Source of the DNA: Bacteroidales bacterium
GTDB lineage: Bacteria > Bacteroidota > Bacteroidia > Bacteroidales > WCHB1-69
Direction: 5' to 3'
DNA: 16,031 nucleotides
Assembly: GCA_016285615.1 (NCBI GenBank)
Contig: JAEERB010000051.1
Location: forward strand, 1 to 16,031
The notes beneath the pieces were generated by a model. It made no database searches and was not told where the DNA came from. It saw only the letters and a program-made list of their open reading frames with translations. This document shows, in pieces, positions 1 to 6,056 of the stretch. Every line of letters starts with the position of its first letter. Position 1 is the stretch's first letter. The position numbers and the translations under genes are program-made.

Positions 1-387
1 GGTTCTGGCCGAGTCGGCATGCAGTGCATAGGGAACTGCCGTCACCAGCGTTGTGTGCTCAATCTTTGTGCCAGTCACGTCGATGGTAGTCTTAATGGCG
101 GCATCCCACCAGATCACATCACTCATTCTGCCGCTAACAGGTGTTCCTTCACCAATCATCAGCGACATCAAACCATTAGCGTTGGTTGTTACTGAGTGTG
201 TTTCACTGTAATAATTGGTAGAACAAGCTGCATCGGTAATGTCAACCGTTACGGTTACAGGTTGTTGGGCTACCAATTGGTTACTGCTGTTTCTTACTAC
301 AGCCTGGTAACTAAGTTTTTGAGGTGTCTGTGCCATTGCAAATCCAGCTATCAACACCATCATCAATAAGGTAATGAATCGTTTCAT
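1..387 (-). CDS. Exported surface-type protein, N-terminal part (cut by window edge)
   Basis: This is an open frame of 129 codons that runs off the left edge, so only the N-terminus is seen. It begins with a signal peptide (about residues 1-20: MKRF, a hydrophobic core, then AMAQ). The mature start TPQKLSYQAVVRNSSNQLV is a pattern I know from many large exported Bacteroidetes proteins that carry collagen-like, tail-fibre-like or Fibrobacter-type paralogous domains further on. The following 100 residues are rich in Thr/Val and look like beta-strands (VTVTVDIT, SETHSVTT, TTIDVTG). The segment ends in PYALHADSA, the usual junction before the variable part of such proteins. No TAnnTTTG element lies in the 99-base gap upstream, so it is probably read through from the gene at 487-1593. 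The function is unknown; a secreted or surface structural role is inferred. Confidence 0.8.
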   Translation of the reverse strand, partial: MKRFITLLMMVLIAGFAMAQTPQKLSYQAVVRNSSNQLVAQQPVTVTVDITDAACSTNYYSETHSVTTNANGLMSLMIGEGTPVSGRMSDVIWWDAAIKTTIDVTGTKIEHTTLVTAVPYALHADSART

Positions 388-436
388 TGTTCTTGATTTA
401 TACAATATTATTTATTCTCAATGTAATTTATAATTT

Positions 437-486
437 ATAATGTACAATGTATAATTATTAATTGTAAATTGTTAATTGTACATTAT
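437..486. repeat. AT-rich spacer with a 12-bp inverted repeat
   Basis: Between the two exported-protein genes, ATAATGTACAAT (437-448) is repeated in inverted form at 475-486. Short direct phrases of the form attgt/aattgt fill the loop. The arms are only A+T-rich, with no T-run that would make a typical intrinsic terminator. The composition resembles the aattgtgcatt tandem repeats at 14063-14104. It may be a member of a dispersed intergenic repeat type; a weak hairpin role at the end of the upstream gene is possible but not shown. Confidence 0.45.
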
Positions 487-1593
487 TTACAGCGTGTAGT
501 TTCTGATGCATCGTACGCTGTAAGCATTCTTGGCCGGCATGGGAGTCAGCATCACATCGCTACAGAATCGTTTCAGCGAGAGGGCCTTAGCTTGTGTGTC
601 ACCCGATTGGGTGGTGGTCCAGAAGGCGGTCTCGCCCAAGAGGTTCTTGAAGCGGTCGCTGATGCCTTCATGCAGACCGGCACCCACAGCCGAGAATTCG
701 GTGCTGTTGGTGTTGTTGTTGGGCGTCAGCCAGCCGTCAACGGTGTTCAGCTCCTCGGCCGTGAAGCCCAGCATGGTTTCGCTCATCTCACTTTCGGTGG
801 GCACATGCCAGCCGTCGGGACAAACGCCCTGCACAGAATCGCTCGTGCCAAAGTCGGGCGTGCCGTCCTCGGGCAGGCCAACGGCAGAGTACCATGTGTA
901 GAGGCGACCATAAGTGGCCTCGTTGCTGGCCTCGTCAGCATATTTTTCACTATGATAAATCAAAGCCACGGGAATGTCGCTGTTGTCAGCGTAGTGCTGT
1001 GCGCGCATATTCTCCTTGGTCCAGCAGTAGCGACCTAAGGGCAGCACGGCGTAAGTGTTGTTGTCTACGTCGGTGGCGGTCGAGTCGCAAATCAGGATCA
1101 CCATCAGGTCAACCAAGCTGTCGCAGCCGAACTCGGTCTTCAACTCCTGCGGATAAACGCCCTGTGTGGGGAATGAATCGGGCAGCGCGTAAGTGAAGTA
1201 GATGGTATCTTCCACATGGAAGATGGGGTGCACCGTCAACTTGAGCGTAGTCACCGAGTCGTAGTGCAGCGCGGAGCCCATGGGCATGTTGCGCTCGTAG
1301 GTGTACTCGCCTTCCTGGATGGTGTCGCCAATCACGAAGTCGTAGTTGTTGTACTCGCTCTGGGCGCAATGGTCGTCGGCGATCTCCACCTCAATGCGCT
1401 GGGCCTGTGCCAAGCCGGCATAGACTTCATACTCGCCGCCCAGCGCCTGATGAGCGAAGAGCTGACCCAGCACCACGCAAGTATTGTTCTGCGTGTTGCC
1501 GCCCACGGCAAATCCACTCATTGTAACGGTTTGAGCTTTAGATGTAAAAGCACAAAACACCACAACAATAAACATCAGACAAAACTTCTTCAT
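487..1593 (-). CDS. Exported protein with a Fibrobacter-succinogenes-type paralogous domain
   Basis: A 368-residue exported protein. Residues 1-20 form a signal peptide (MKKFCLMFIVVV, ending SKA/Q). Residues 24-70 (GFAVGGN, VVLGQLF, EYEVYAGLAQAQRIEVEI) match the leader seen in Bacteroidetes surface proteins, where a 'GGN...VGQ...G.QQ..EI' pattern precedes variable domains. Residues 108-170 hold two diverged units of the form DS-V-x-L-x-x-x-V/I (YDSVTTLKLTV and GCDSLVDLMVI). Residues 183-365 are the paralogous domain (TIGR02145 type), with GRYCWTKENMRAQHY, YGRLYTWYSAVG, CPDGWHVPTESEM, FWTTTQ and SVRCIRN in the usual order. A TAnnTTTG element lies 64 bases upstream at 1657-1664. The gene is visibly more G+C-rich than the partial gene after it. 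The domain's biochemical function is not established; a surface or cell-envelope location is inferred. Confidence 0.85.
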   Translation of the reverse strand: MKKFCLMFIVVVFCAFTSKAQTVTMSGFAVGGNTQNNTCVVLGQLFAHQALGGEYEVYAGLAQAQRIEVEIADDHCAQSEYNNYDFVIGDTIQEGEYTYERNMPMGSALHYDSVTTLKLTVHPIFHVEDTIYFTYALPDSFPTQGVYPQELKTEFGCDSLVDLMVILICDSTATDVDNNTYAVLPLGRYCWTKENMRAQHYADNSDIPVALIYHSEKYADEASNEATYGRLYTWYSAVGLPEDGTPDFGTSDSVQGVCPDGWHVPTESEMSETMLGFTAEELNTVDGWLTPNNNTNSTEFSAVGAGLHEGISDRFKNLLGETAFWTTTQSGDTQAKALSLKRFCSDVMLTPMPAKNAYSVRCIRNYTL

Positions 1594-1656
1594 AATCTGA
1601 ATTTATCTCAATATTAATCGTAATTCCTTTATACGCTAGTAAATACTACTATGTTG

Positions 1657-1664
1657 CAAAAATA
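1657..1664 (-). promoter_or_regulatory. Bacteroidetes -7 promoter element
   Basis: Read on the minus strand this is TATTTTTG, a perfect match to the Bacteroidetes TAnnTTTG consensus, 64 bases before the start of the paralogous-domain protein. No clear TTG was found at the -33 distance. Confidence 0.55.
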
Positions 1665-1899
1665 TACAACATTTAAAAAAAAATGGTGATAAATCGAACA
1701 CAAAATTTTTAGATAATTAAAAATCAGTTACTTAAAAATACATTATAGAACAATTCCCCGTCATTTATCACCACTAAATTGCCTATTTTACGCTTAATTA
1801 CACCTAACAAATGGCTAATTATATGTAAAAAAAAGAGAAATTTCGGTTTATTTCGACAAAAAAAGGAATCAATTCTTCTGTTTTGCACTCGACTTTTCG

Positions 1900-1907
1900 T
1901 ACCTTTG
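1900..1907 (+). promoter_or_regulatory. Bacteroidetes -7 promoter element
   Basis: TACCTTTG matches TAnnTTTG perfectly and lies 24 bases before the ATG at 1932. A TTTTG at 1881-1885 is the nearest -33 candidate, though its spacing (14 bases) is shorter than usual. The position supports the ATG at 1932 over the longer open frame that begins at 1779, because a transcript from here would not contain the earlier ATG. Confidence 0.65.
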
Positions 1908-1931
1908 CACCTTGATATGCAAATTGCGACT

Positions 1932-2483
1932 ATGAAAAGACTCATTTTAACAGGATTGATTTGTTTCGCCATGCTGATGGCATCGGCTCAAACGCAACCT
2001 ATGCGCTTTATGGGCATCAACATGAACAGCACCATCACCACTTTCATGTCTAAATTGAAAGGCAAAGGGTTTGTTGAAGACCCGCAGCACAGCAAGCCCA
2101 ACATGGTGGTGATGAAGGGTATGTTTGCCGGCGAGCGCGTTAAACTGGAGGTTCACTCCGCCGCCAAAACGCACATGGTTTCCACTGTCAATGTACTCTT
2201 CAACTTAGGCACGCAGTTCACATACGCAGATGTACAAGAGCGACTTACCAGCAAATACGGCAAGATGGTCAGAGAGGTGAACAAGATCAAGGACGAGCCC
2301 GTATTCATCAAATACACCACCGATTATTCGTTGTGGCACTTGAATGTGGACACACTGACTAACGAACACAACGCCATCATCCTCTCCAAATGCGGATACC
2401 AGAGCAACTCGCCGCTCACCATCTCCTACCGCGATGGCAAAAACTCCAAAGTTGAGAACAACGAAATAAATTCGGATTTCTAA
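1932..2483 (+). CDS. Small exported protein of unknown function
   Basis: A 183-residue protein with a clear signal peptide (MKRLILTGLICFAMLMASAQ). The mature part begins TQPMRFMGINMNSTITTFMSKLKGKGF. I recognise the form 'F-M-G-I-x-(M/I)-x-x-(S/T)-I-x-x-F-x-x-K-L-K-x-K-G-F' from a family of Bacteroidales hypothetical proteins, but I know of no assigned function. The rest looks like mixed alpha/beta (VKLEVHSA, VSTVNVLFNLG, YADVQERLTSKYGKM, IILSKCGYQ). No membrane segment follows the signal peptide, so it should be periplasmic or released. The frame is open further upstream to 1779, but that segment is low-complexity and AT-rich, and only the ATG at 1932 gives a signal peptide. A strong terminator follows immediately, so it seems to be transcribed alone. 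Confidence 0.85.
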   Translation: MKRLILTGLICFAMLMASAQTQPMRFMGINMNSTITTFMSKLKGKGFVEDPQHSKPNMVVMKGMFAGERVKLEVHSAAKTHMVSTVNVLFNLGTQFTYADVQERLTSKYGKMVREVNKIKDEPVFIKYTTDYSLWHLNVDTLTNEHNAIILSKCGYQSNSPLTISYRDGKNSKVENNEINSDF

Positions 2484-2488
2484 TCCTC

Positions 2489-2528
2489 AAAAAAGAAAAG
2501 GCTTGCGTTTGCAAGCCTTTTCTTTTTT
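2489..2528. terminator. Bidirectional intrinsic terminator with an 18-bp perfect stem
   Basis: The left arm 2489-2506 and right arm 2511-2528 are exact complements around a GTTT loop. The G+C core is GGCTTGC/GCAAGCC, flanked by A-rich and T-rich outer stems, so it can stop transcription in both directions. It closes the small exported protein gene on the plus strand and the tRNA-Gln gene on the minus strand, which starts two bases beyond the right arm. Confidence 0.93.
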
Positions 2529-2529
2529 G

Positions 2530-2600
2530 TTGCCCCGATAGGACTCGAACCCATACAAACAGAACCAGAATCTGCTGTGCTACCATTACACCACAGGGCA
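2530..2600 (-). tRNA. tRNA-Gln (anticodon CUG)
   Basis: The minus strand folds into a full 71-base cloverleaf. The acceptor stem is TGCCCTG with CGGGGCA (one G-U pair), the D stem GTGT/GCAC with loop AATGGTA, the anticodon stem GCAGA/TCTGT with loop TTCTGGT, the variable loop TTGT, and the T arm ATGGG-TTCGAGT-CCTAT, followed by discriminator A. Anticodon CTG (positions 34-36) reads CAG, hence glutamine. The 3' CCA is not encoded (CAA follows the discriminator), so it must be added after transcription. A TAnnTTTG promoter element sits 28 bases upstream. Confidence 0.95.
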
Positions 2601-2627
2601 GTGGGTTGGTGTCTCAAAAAGACGCGG

Positions 2628-2635
2628 CAAAAATA
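2628..2635 (-). promoter_or_regulatory. -7 element for tRNA-Gln
   Basis: Minus-strand TATTTTTG matches TAnnTTTG, with a TTG (2653-2655) 17 bases further upstream as a -33 candidate. It lies 28 bases before the tRNA 5' end. It is divergent from the element at 2700-2707. Confidence 0.65.
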
Positions 2636-2699
2636 CAAAAAAATCATACATACAACACATCTCGCAATTTTTTTTCAAAATTATTCGGATAAAATCCCG

Positions 2700-2707
2700 T
2701 ATTTTTG
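2700..2707 (+). promoter_or_regulatory. -7 element for the nuclease-fold/permease unit
   Basis: TATTTTTG matches TAnnTTTG and lies 31 bases before the ATG at 2739. No clear -33 TTG is seen at the usual distance. Its place supports 2739 as the start rather than the longer open frame that would begin inside the tRNA gene at 2577. Confidence 0.6.
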
Positions 2708-2738
2708 CGGTCAGGTTCCATCACTCAAAGTTTCCACA

Positions 2739-3146
2739 ATGATCAAGCAACGCATAAATGCTGGAAAGACAGAACTTTTCGACCCCGTGCGCCGAAAATG
2801 GCTTCTCTGCACGGAGGAGGAAAAGGTACGCCAGTGTTTTCTCGCCTACCTGATGGAAGAGAAAAAGATCCCACTCTCGCATTTGTCGGTTGAACGGGAA
2901 ATAGAAGTCAACGGGCTCTCCAAGCGCTACGACATTGTGGTTTTTGATGCGCAAGGGCACCCTCACATTATCATTGAGTGCAAAGCGCCGTCGGTAAAGC
3001 TGACGCAAGATGTTATTGAGCAAGCTGGTCGCTACAATATGACGCTACGGGCCCCCATCATCGGCATCACCAACGGTCAAGAGAACTATTTTTTCCACAT
3101 CGACTTTGAGACGGAAGCCATCACTTTTATAGACGATTTACCATGA
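2739..3146 (+). CDS. Stand-alone HsdR-N-like protein (PD-(D/E)xK nuclease fold)
   Basis: A 135-residue protein that resembles the N-terminal nuclease domain of type I restriction R subunits, without the helicase part. The nuclease signature is in place: Asp65 in RYDIVVFD, Glu80-x-Lys82 in IIIECKAP, and Gln95-x-x-x-Tyr99 in QAGRYN, the QxxxY motif typical of HsdR/RecB-type nucleases. The N-terminal part (FDPVRRKWLLCTEEEKVRQCFLAYL) is typical of the single-domain versions common in Bacteroidetes. No HsdM or HsdS gene lies nearby, so a restriction role is not supported. DNA binding or cleavage is inferred from the fold only. Its stop codon overlaps the start of the permease gene (ATGA), so the two are probably co-translated. 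The in-frame ORF reaches back into the tRNA gene, but the ATG at 2739 fits the promoter and the family length. Confidence 0.85.
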   Translation: MIKQRINAGKTELFDPVRRKWLLCTEEEKVRQCFLAYLMEEKKIPLSHLSVEREIEVNGLSKRYDIVVFDAQGHPHIIIECKAPSVKLTQDVIEQAGRYNMTLRAPIIGITNGQENYFFHIDFETEAITFIDDLP

Positions 3147-4270
3147 TGAAGGAGAAACTGAAAGGTCTGTTTCACAGGCAACCCAAACAATATAAAGCCA
3201 TCTCTTTGAGCGAGATTACTTGGCAGAAGTTCAAGCGCGAGAAGATGGGCATGATTTCGTTGGCTTTCATCATACTGGTGGCTATCGTAGCCTTGTTGGG
3301 CTACCTCATCACACCAGACCAGACTCCCTATTGCAACGCACAACATCTCGAAATAGCACTTCGCAAACCGGGATTCAAGGTTCAGATGCTCTATGAAAAA
3401 CAGCCCCAGAACATTGAGAAACGCGGTCCGCTGCAAAAGATGCTCTTCGGCCAGCCAGCACAGTACCGCACCATTCCCATCGACAGCTACAAAGTGACTG
3501 GCGACACGATGACAGTGGTGCTGTTTGAACAAGATGCGGCCATTGGCACCGAAAGTTACGCCCTGAGCGAGTTGCGCCCCGAGCAGCCCGTAGCAACGCA
3601 GAAGTTCCTCTTAGGCACCGACCGCTACGGCCGCGATGTGCTAAGCCAACTGATGATGGGTAGCCGCATCAGCTTGGCTGTCGGCTTCATTTCGGTCTTC
3701 ATCGCCTTGATTATCGGCATCCTCGTCGGCGCTACCGCCGGCTATTTCCGAGGCTGGATTGACGATGTGCTGATGTGGTTCATCAACGTGGTATGGTCCA
3801 TCCCCACCCTGCTGCTGGTCATTGCCATCAGCTTCGCTTTGGGCAAGGGATTCTGGCAGATTTTCATCGCCATCGGCCTGACCATGTGGGTGGATGTGGC
3901 ACGTGTGGTGCGCGGGCAGGTCATCAGTCTGCGCGAGCAAGAGTTTGTCGAAGCGGGCAAGGCATTGGGATACAACAGTTTCCACATCATCCTCAAGCAC
4001 ATTCTGCCCAATGTGGTAGGCACGCTGATTGTCATCGCCGCCTCCAACTTCTCGTCGGCCATCATGCTTGAAGCGGGCTTGAGTTTCTTGGGTTTAGGCG
4101 TGCAACCTCCCACTCCTTCGTGGGGCATTATGCTGAAAGAAAATTACGCCTATATCGTCCTCGACAAAGCCTATCTGGCCATTGTGCCTGGCATTGCCAT
4201 CATGCTGCTCGTGCTGGCGTTTATGCTCATCGGCAGCGCACTAAGAAATGCGATGGACGTTAAGAACTGA
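3143..4270 (+). CDS. OppC/DppC-type ABC transporter permease
   Basis: A 375-residue inner-membrane subunit of a peptide/nickel-class ABC importer. Residues 37-57 form the first membrane helix. Residues 58-150 are a long extracytoplasmic insert, longer than in enterobacterial OppC (about 300 residues in total) but usual in Bacteroidetes members as I recall them. FLLGTDRYGRDVLSQLMMGSRISL (155-178, given here as the family hallmark region) leads into the permease domain with further helices (about 178-200, 215-235, 238-258, 290-310 and 345-366). The EAA loop that contacts the ATPase is at 269-290 (VEAGKALGYNSF...LPN). GLSFLGLGVQPPTPSWG follows, as in OppC/DppC. No OppB partner, ATPase or binding protein lies beside it, so these must be elsewhere or the substrate differs. 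A second ATG at 3146 could also be the start. Confidence 0.9.
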   Translation: MMKEKLKGLFHRQPKQYKAISLSEITWQKFKREKMGMISLAFIILVAIVALLGYLITPDQTPYCNAQHLEIALRKPGFKVQMLYEKQPQNIEKRGPLQKMLFGQPAQYRTIPIDSYKVTGDTMTVVLFEQDAAIGTESYALSELRPEQPVATQKFLLGTDRYGRDVLSQLMMGSRISLAVGFISVFIALIIGILVGATAGYFRGWIDDVLMWFINVVWSIPTLLLVIAISFALGKGFWQIFIAIGLTMWVDVARVVRGQVISLREQEFVEAGKALGYNSFHIILKHILPNVVGTLIVIAASNFSSAIMLEAGLSFLGLGVQPPTPSWGIMLKENYAYIVLDKAYLAIVPGIAIMLLVLAFMLIGSALRNAMDVKN

Positions 4271-4275
4271 GAGAT

Positions 4276-4309
4276 AAAAAAAACGCGGTGGCAACCACCG
4301 CGTTTTTTT
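4276..4309. terminator. Bidirectional intrinsic terminator between convergent genes
   Basis: CGCGGTGG (4284-4291) and CCACCGCG (4295-4302) pair around a CAA loop and are flanked by 8 A and 7 T. It ends the permease gene (plus) and the skp run (minus). The stop codon of the last skp gene (4308-4310) overlaps the outer T-run, so on the minus strand the hairpin starts directly at the stop codon. Confidence 0.92.
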
Positions 4310-4814
4310 ATTTGATTCCTAATTTTGTCTTGACCTTGGCGGTGATATCATCACCCGTCTCATAATAGGTCAATGTGGAAGTGTCGAAAATATAAGCATA
4401 GCCACCTGCTTTGGCCACTTCGGCGATGGCGGCGAGCAATTTATCCTGGAAGGGTTGCAGCATCTCAACTTGCTTGGCTTGCAGCTCGCTTTCCATATTC
4501 TGGGCAAACTCCTGAATACGGACATACATGGCCTTCAGCTCATCTTCCTTCACACGCAAAACGGCCGGCGACATAGTGGCTGCTGAGTTTTGCAGGTCTT
4601 GATACTTGGTTTGGAACTCTTTCTGCATCTCCTCACCCACGCTCTGCAATTCACTTTGCAAAGCGTACAATTTCTTCTGTACGGTATCCATTCCGGGCAT
4701 AGCTTTGAAGACCTCGCTACGATCCAGATGACCGAATTTGGCTTTGCTTTGTGCCATGCCCACTACGGGAACAAGCAGGAAAGCAACCAACAACAATGAC
4801 AATATTCTTTTCAT
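4308..4814 (-). CDS. Skp/OmpH-family periplasmic chaperone, paralog 3 in transcription order
   Basis: A 168-residue OmpH-family protein. Skp-type proteins are trimeric periplasmic chaperones that hold unfolded outer-membrane proteins for delivery to BamA. A signal peptide (MKRILSLLLVAFLLVPVVGMAQ) precedes FGHLDRSEVFKAMPGMDTVQ, the family N-terminal strand-helix. A long charged, Gln-rich helical stretch (about 45-125) fits the tentacle coiled coil. The C-terminal strand YAYIFDTSTLTYY closes the body domain. It is clearly closest to the neighbour at 4840-5337 (shared pattern G-H-x-x-x-S/D-x-V-x-K-A-M-P-G-x-D, and KxKLGxK at the end), which suggests a local duplication. An ATG four codons upstream (4826) is an alternative start; 4814 is preferred because it gives a typical MKR signal-peptide start. 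Confidence 0.88.
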   Translation of the reverse strand: MKRILSLLLVAFLLVPVVGMAQSKAKFGHLDRSEVFKAMPGMDTVQKKLYALQSELQSVGEEMQKEFQTKYQDLQNSAATMSPAVLRVKEDELKAMYVRIQEFAQNMESELQAKQVEMLQPFQDKLLAAIAEVAKAGGYAYIFDTSTLTYYETGDDITAKVKTKLGIK

Positions 4815-4839
4815 AGAGATTCTCATTTAAAGCGCTGAA

Positions 4840-5337
4840 TTACTTAAGACCCAATTTCTTCTTTACCAACGGAGTAACGTCATCACCACCGTCATAATAA
4901 AGGAGAATCTGTGTGTCGAAAATATAGGTGTACTGATGTTCTTTAGCCACAGCATTGATGGCATTCTGAATCTTCTCCTGGAAAGGCTTAGCCAACTCAA
5001 TCTGTTTTTCTTCCATATCTTCCTGCACACTGTATTGGAATTCCTGAATGCGGTTCTGCATTTCGAGCAGTTCCTGTTCACGAATCTTGCGCACTGAGGA
5101 TGACATTGTGCCGGCTTCCTTGTCGAATTTATCTTTCTTAGTGGTAAATTCTGTCACCATATTTTCATAAATCGTTTCCAGCTCTTTCTGGAACTCAGCC
5201 ATCTTTATCTGCAGTGAATCCACACCAGGCATAGCCTTAAGAACATCTCCCGAGTTAACATGACCATACTTCTGGGCATTGGCAGAGAGACCAAACAGAC
5301 AGCAAATCACTGCGATAAGTAAGAATTGTTTTTTCAT
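4840..5337 (-). CDS. Skp/OmpH-family periplasmic chaperone, paralog 2
   Basis: A 165-residue OmpH-family protein with a signal peptide (MKKQFLLIAVICCLFGLSANAQ). The body-domain start KYGHVNSGDVLKAMPGVDSL is followed by an extended charged helix rich in Glu, Lys and Gln (about 40-120, the probable coiled-coil arms). The end is YTYIFDTQILLYYDGGDDVTPLVKKKLGLK. The layout matches Skp: two body segments around a long helical hairpin. It lies 25 bases before the paralog at 4814 and 36 bases after the one ending at 5374, in the same direction, so the three are probably co-transcribed. It is much more like the 4308-4814 protein than the 5374-5904 one. Confidence 0.9.
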   Translation of the reverse strand: MKKQFLLIAVICCLFGLSANAQKYGHVNSGDVLKAMPGVDSLQIKMAEFQKELETIYENMVTEFTTKKDKFDKEAGTMSSSVRKIREQELLEMQNRIQEFQYSVQEDMEEKQIELAKPFQEKIQNAINAVAKEHQYTYIFDTQILLYYDGGDDVTPLVKKKLGLK

Positions 5338-5373
5338 CAGATATTGTTTTTTAAGAATGAATAGTTATCAATA

Positions 5374-5904
5374 TTAATCTTCGTCATGGGTAACCGAGAT
5401 GCCGAGACGTTGCATCACTTGGTCGTTGATATCCCACTTGGCATCGGCATAAACGATGGTCATCGAGCCGGCGGTATCGAATACGAAAGCAAAACCTCTC
5501 TCTTTGGCGTATTCTTCAATAGCGGTAAATACGCGGTCTTGGATAGGTTTCACCAGCTCTTCTCTTTTCTTGAAGAGGTCGCCATCCTTGCCAAAACGTT
5601 TCTTCTGCAGATCCTTGGCAGCGGCTTCGGCTGCAATAATCGCATTCTCACGTTTTTGTTTCATCGTCTCAGGCAGCGTAATAGCTTCTACCTGATACTT
5701 TTTGTACATGGAGTCGATTTTCTTGAATTGGGCTTCAATCTCCTTTTGCCATTCAACGGCAATACGATCCAATTCAGCCTGAGCTTCAGTATATTCAGGC
5801 ATATTGCTCAGAATGTATTCCGAGTCGATATAAGCATACTTTTGACCAAAACTTGTGGCCGAAACCATCAGTAACAGAGCCACTAACAGGAAGATTTTTT
5901 TCAT
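5374..5904 (-). CDS. skp: Skp/OmpH-family periplasmic chaperone, paralog 1 (first after bamA)
   Basis: A 176-residue OmpH-family protein with a signal peptide (MKKIFLLVALLLMVSATSFGQ). KYAYIDSEYILSNMPEYTEAQAELD is the typical Bacteroidetes start of the OmpH protein next to bamA. The helical part (about 45-135) is Lys/Glu/Ala-rich. The C-terminal strand FAFVFDTAGSMTIVYADAKWDINDQVMQRLGI is followed by a short acidic tail (THDED). It is diverged from the other two, which share a KAMPG motif where this one has SNMPE. A -7 promoter element at 6002-6009 suggests the skp group has its own transcription start within the 152-base gap after bamA. The symbol follows the family; the orthology of each copy is not resolved. 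Confidence 0.92.
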   Translation of the reverse strand: MKKIFLLVALLLMVSATSFGQKYAYIDSEYILSNMPEYTEAQAELDRIAVEWQKEIEAQFKKIDSMYKKYQVEAITLPETMKQKRENAIIAAEAAAKDLQKKRFGKDGDLFKKREELVKPIQDRVFTAIEEYAKERGFAFVFDTAGSMTIVYADAKWDINDQVMQRLGISVTHDED

Positions 5905-6056
5905 AGCAATTAGTTTTTAAAATTAATCATATACAAATTAGTGCAAGCACTTAACGAAATATATGACTCTTTATTTTCTAAAATGTCAAATTTAAGGAAT
6001 GCAAAAATAGTAAAAAAAACTTTCACTAACACAAATCCATGATGTAAGATGTGCGT
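5905..6056. other. bamA-skp spacer with leader palindrome
   Basis: This 152-base gap holds the -7 element at 6002-6009. It also holds a small palindrome, AGTGC-AA-GCACT (5940-5951), in what would be the untranslated leader of the skp transcript. The arms are too short for a stable hairpin with a 2-base loop, so if it works at all it is more likely a protein site. No terminator is seen after bamA, so read-through into skp is possible. Confidence 0.4.
6002..6009 (-). promoter_or_regulatory. -7 element for the skp group
   Basis: Minus-strand TATTTTTG matches TAnnTTTG. A TTTG (6032-6035) lies 22 bases upstream as a possible -33 element. It would give a leader of about 90 bases before the first skp gene. 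Confidence 0.6.

Larger units (their letters stand above)
1594..1931. other. AT-rich divergent intergenic region (no gene)
   Basis: This 338-base spacer separates the minus-strand exported protein from the plus-strand small exported protein. I see no convincing gene; the open frames crossing it have no coding character. It holds a -7 element for each direction (1657-1664 minus, 1900-1907 plus). It also holds an 11-bp inverted repeat, tggtgataaat at 1684-1694 and its complement at 1763-1773, separated by 68 bases. The left arm lies about where the -33 region of the minus-strand promoter would be, so a regulator site is possible. Confidence 0.6.

Noticed and set aside
469..1038. 189-codon plus-strand frame opposite the paralogous-domain gene
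   Set aside because: Shadow of the real minus-strand gene, which has a signal peptide and the complete domain.
1724..1972. 82-codon minus-strand frame in the divergent spacer
   Set aside because: It is AT-driven, overlaps the start of the plus-strand exported protein, and has no coding pattern or promoter.
2530..2600. tRNA gene as an integration site for a genomic island
   Set aside because: No integrase and no second copy of the tRNA 3' end were seen in the window, and the flanks are ordinary core genes.
2739..3146. Part of a type I restriction-modification system
   Set aside because: Only the nuclease-like domain is present. No helicase, methylase or specificity gene is nearby, and stand-alone copies are common in this phylum.
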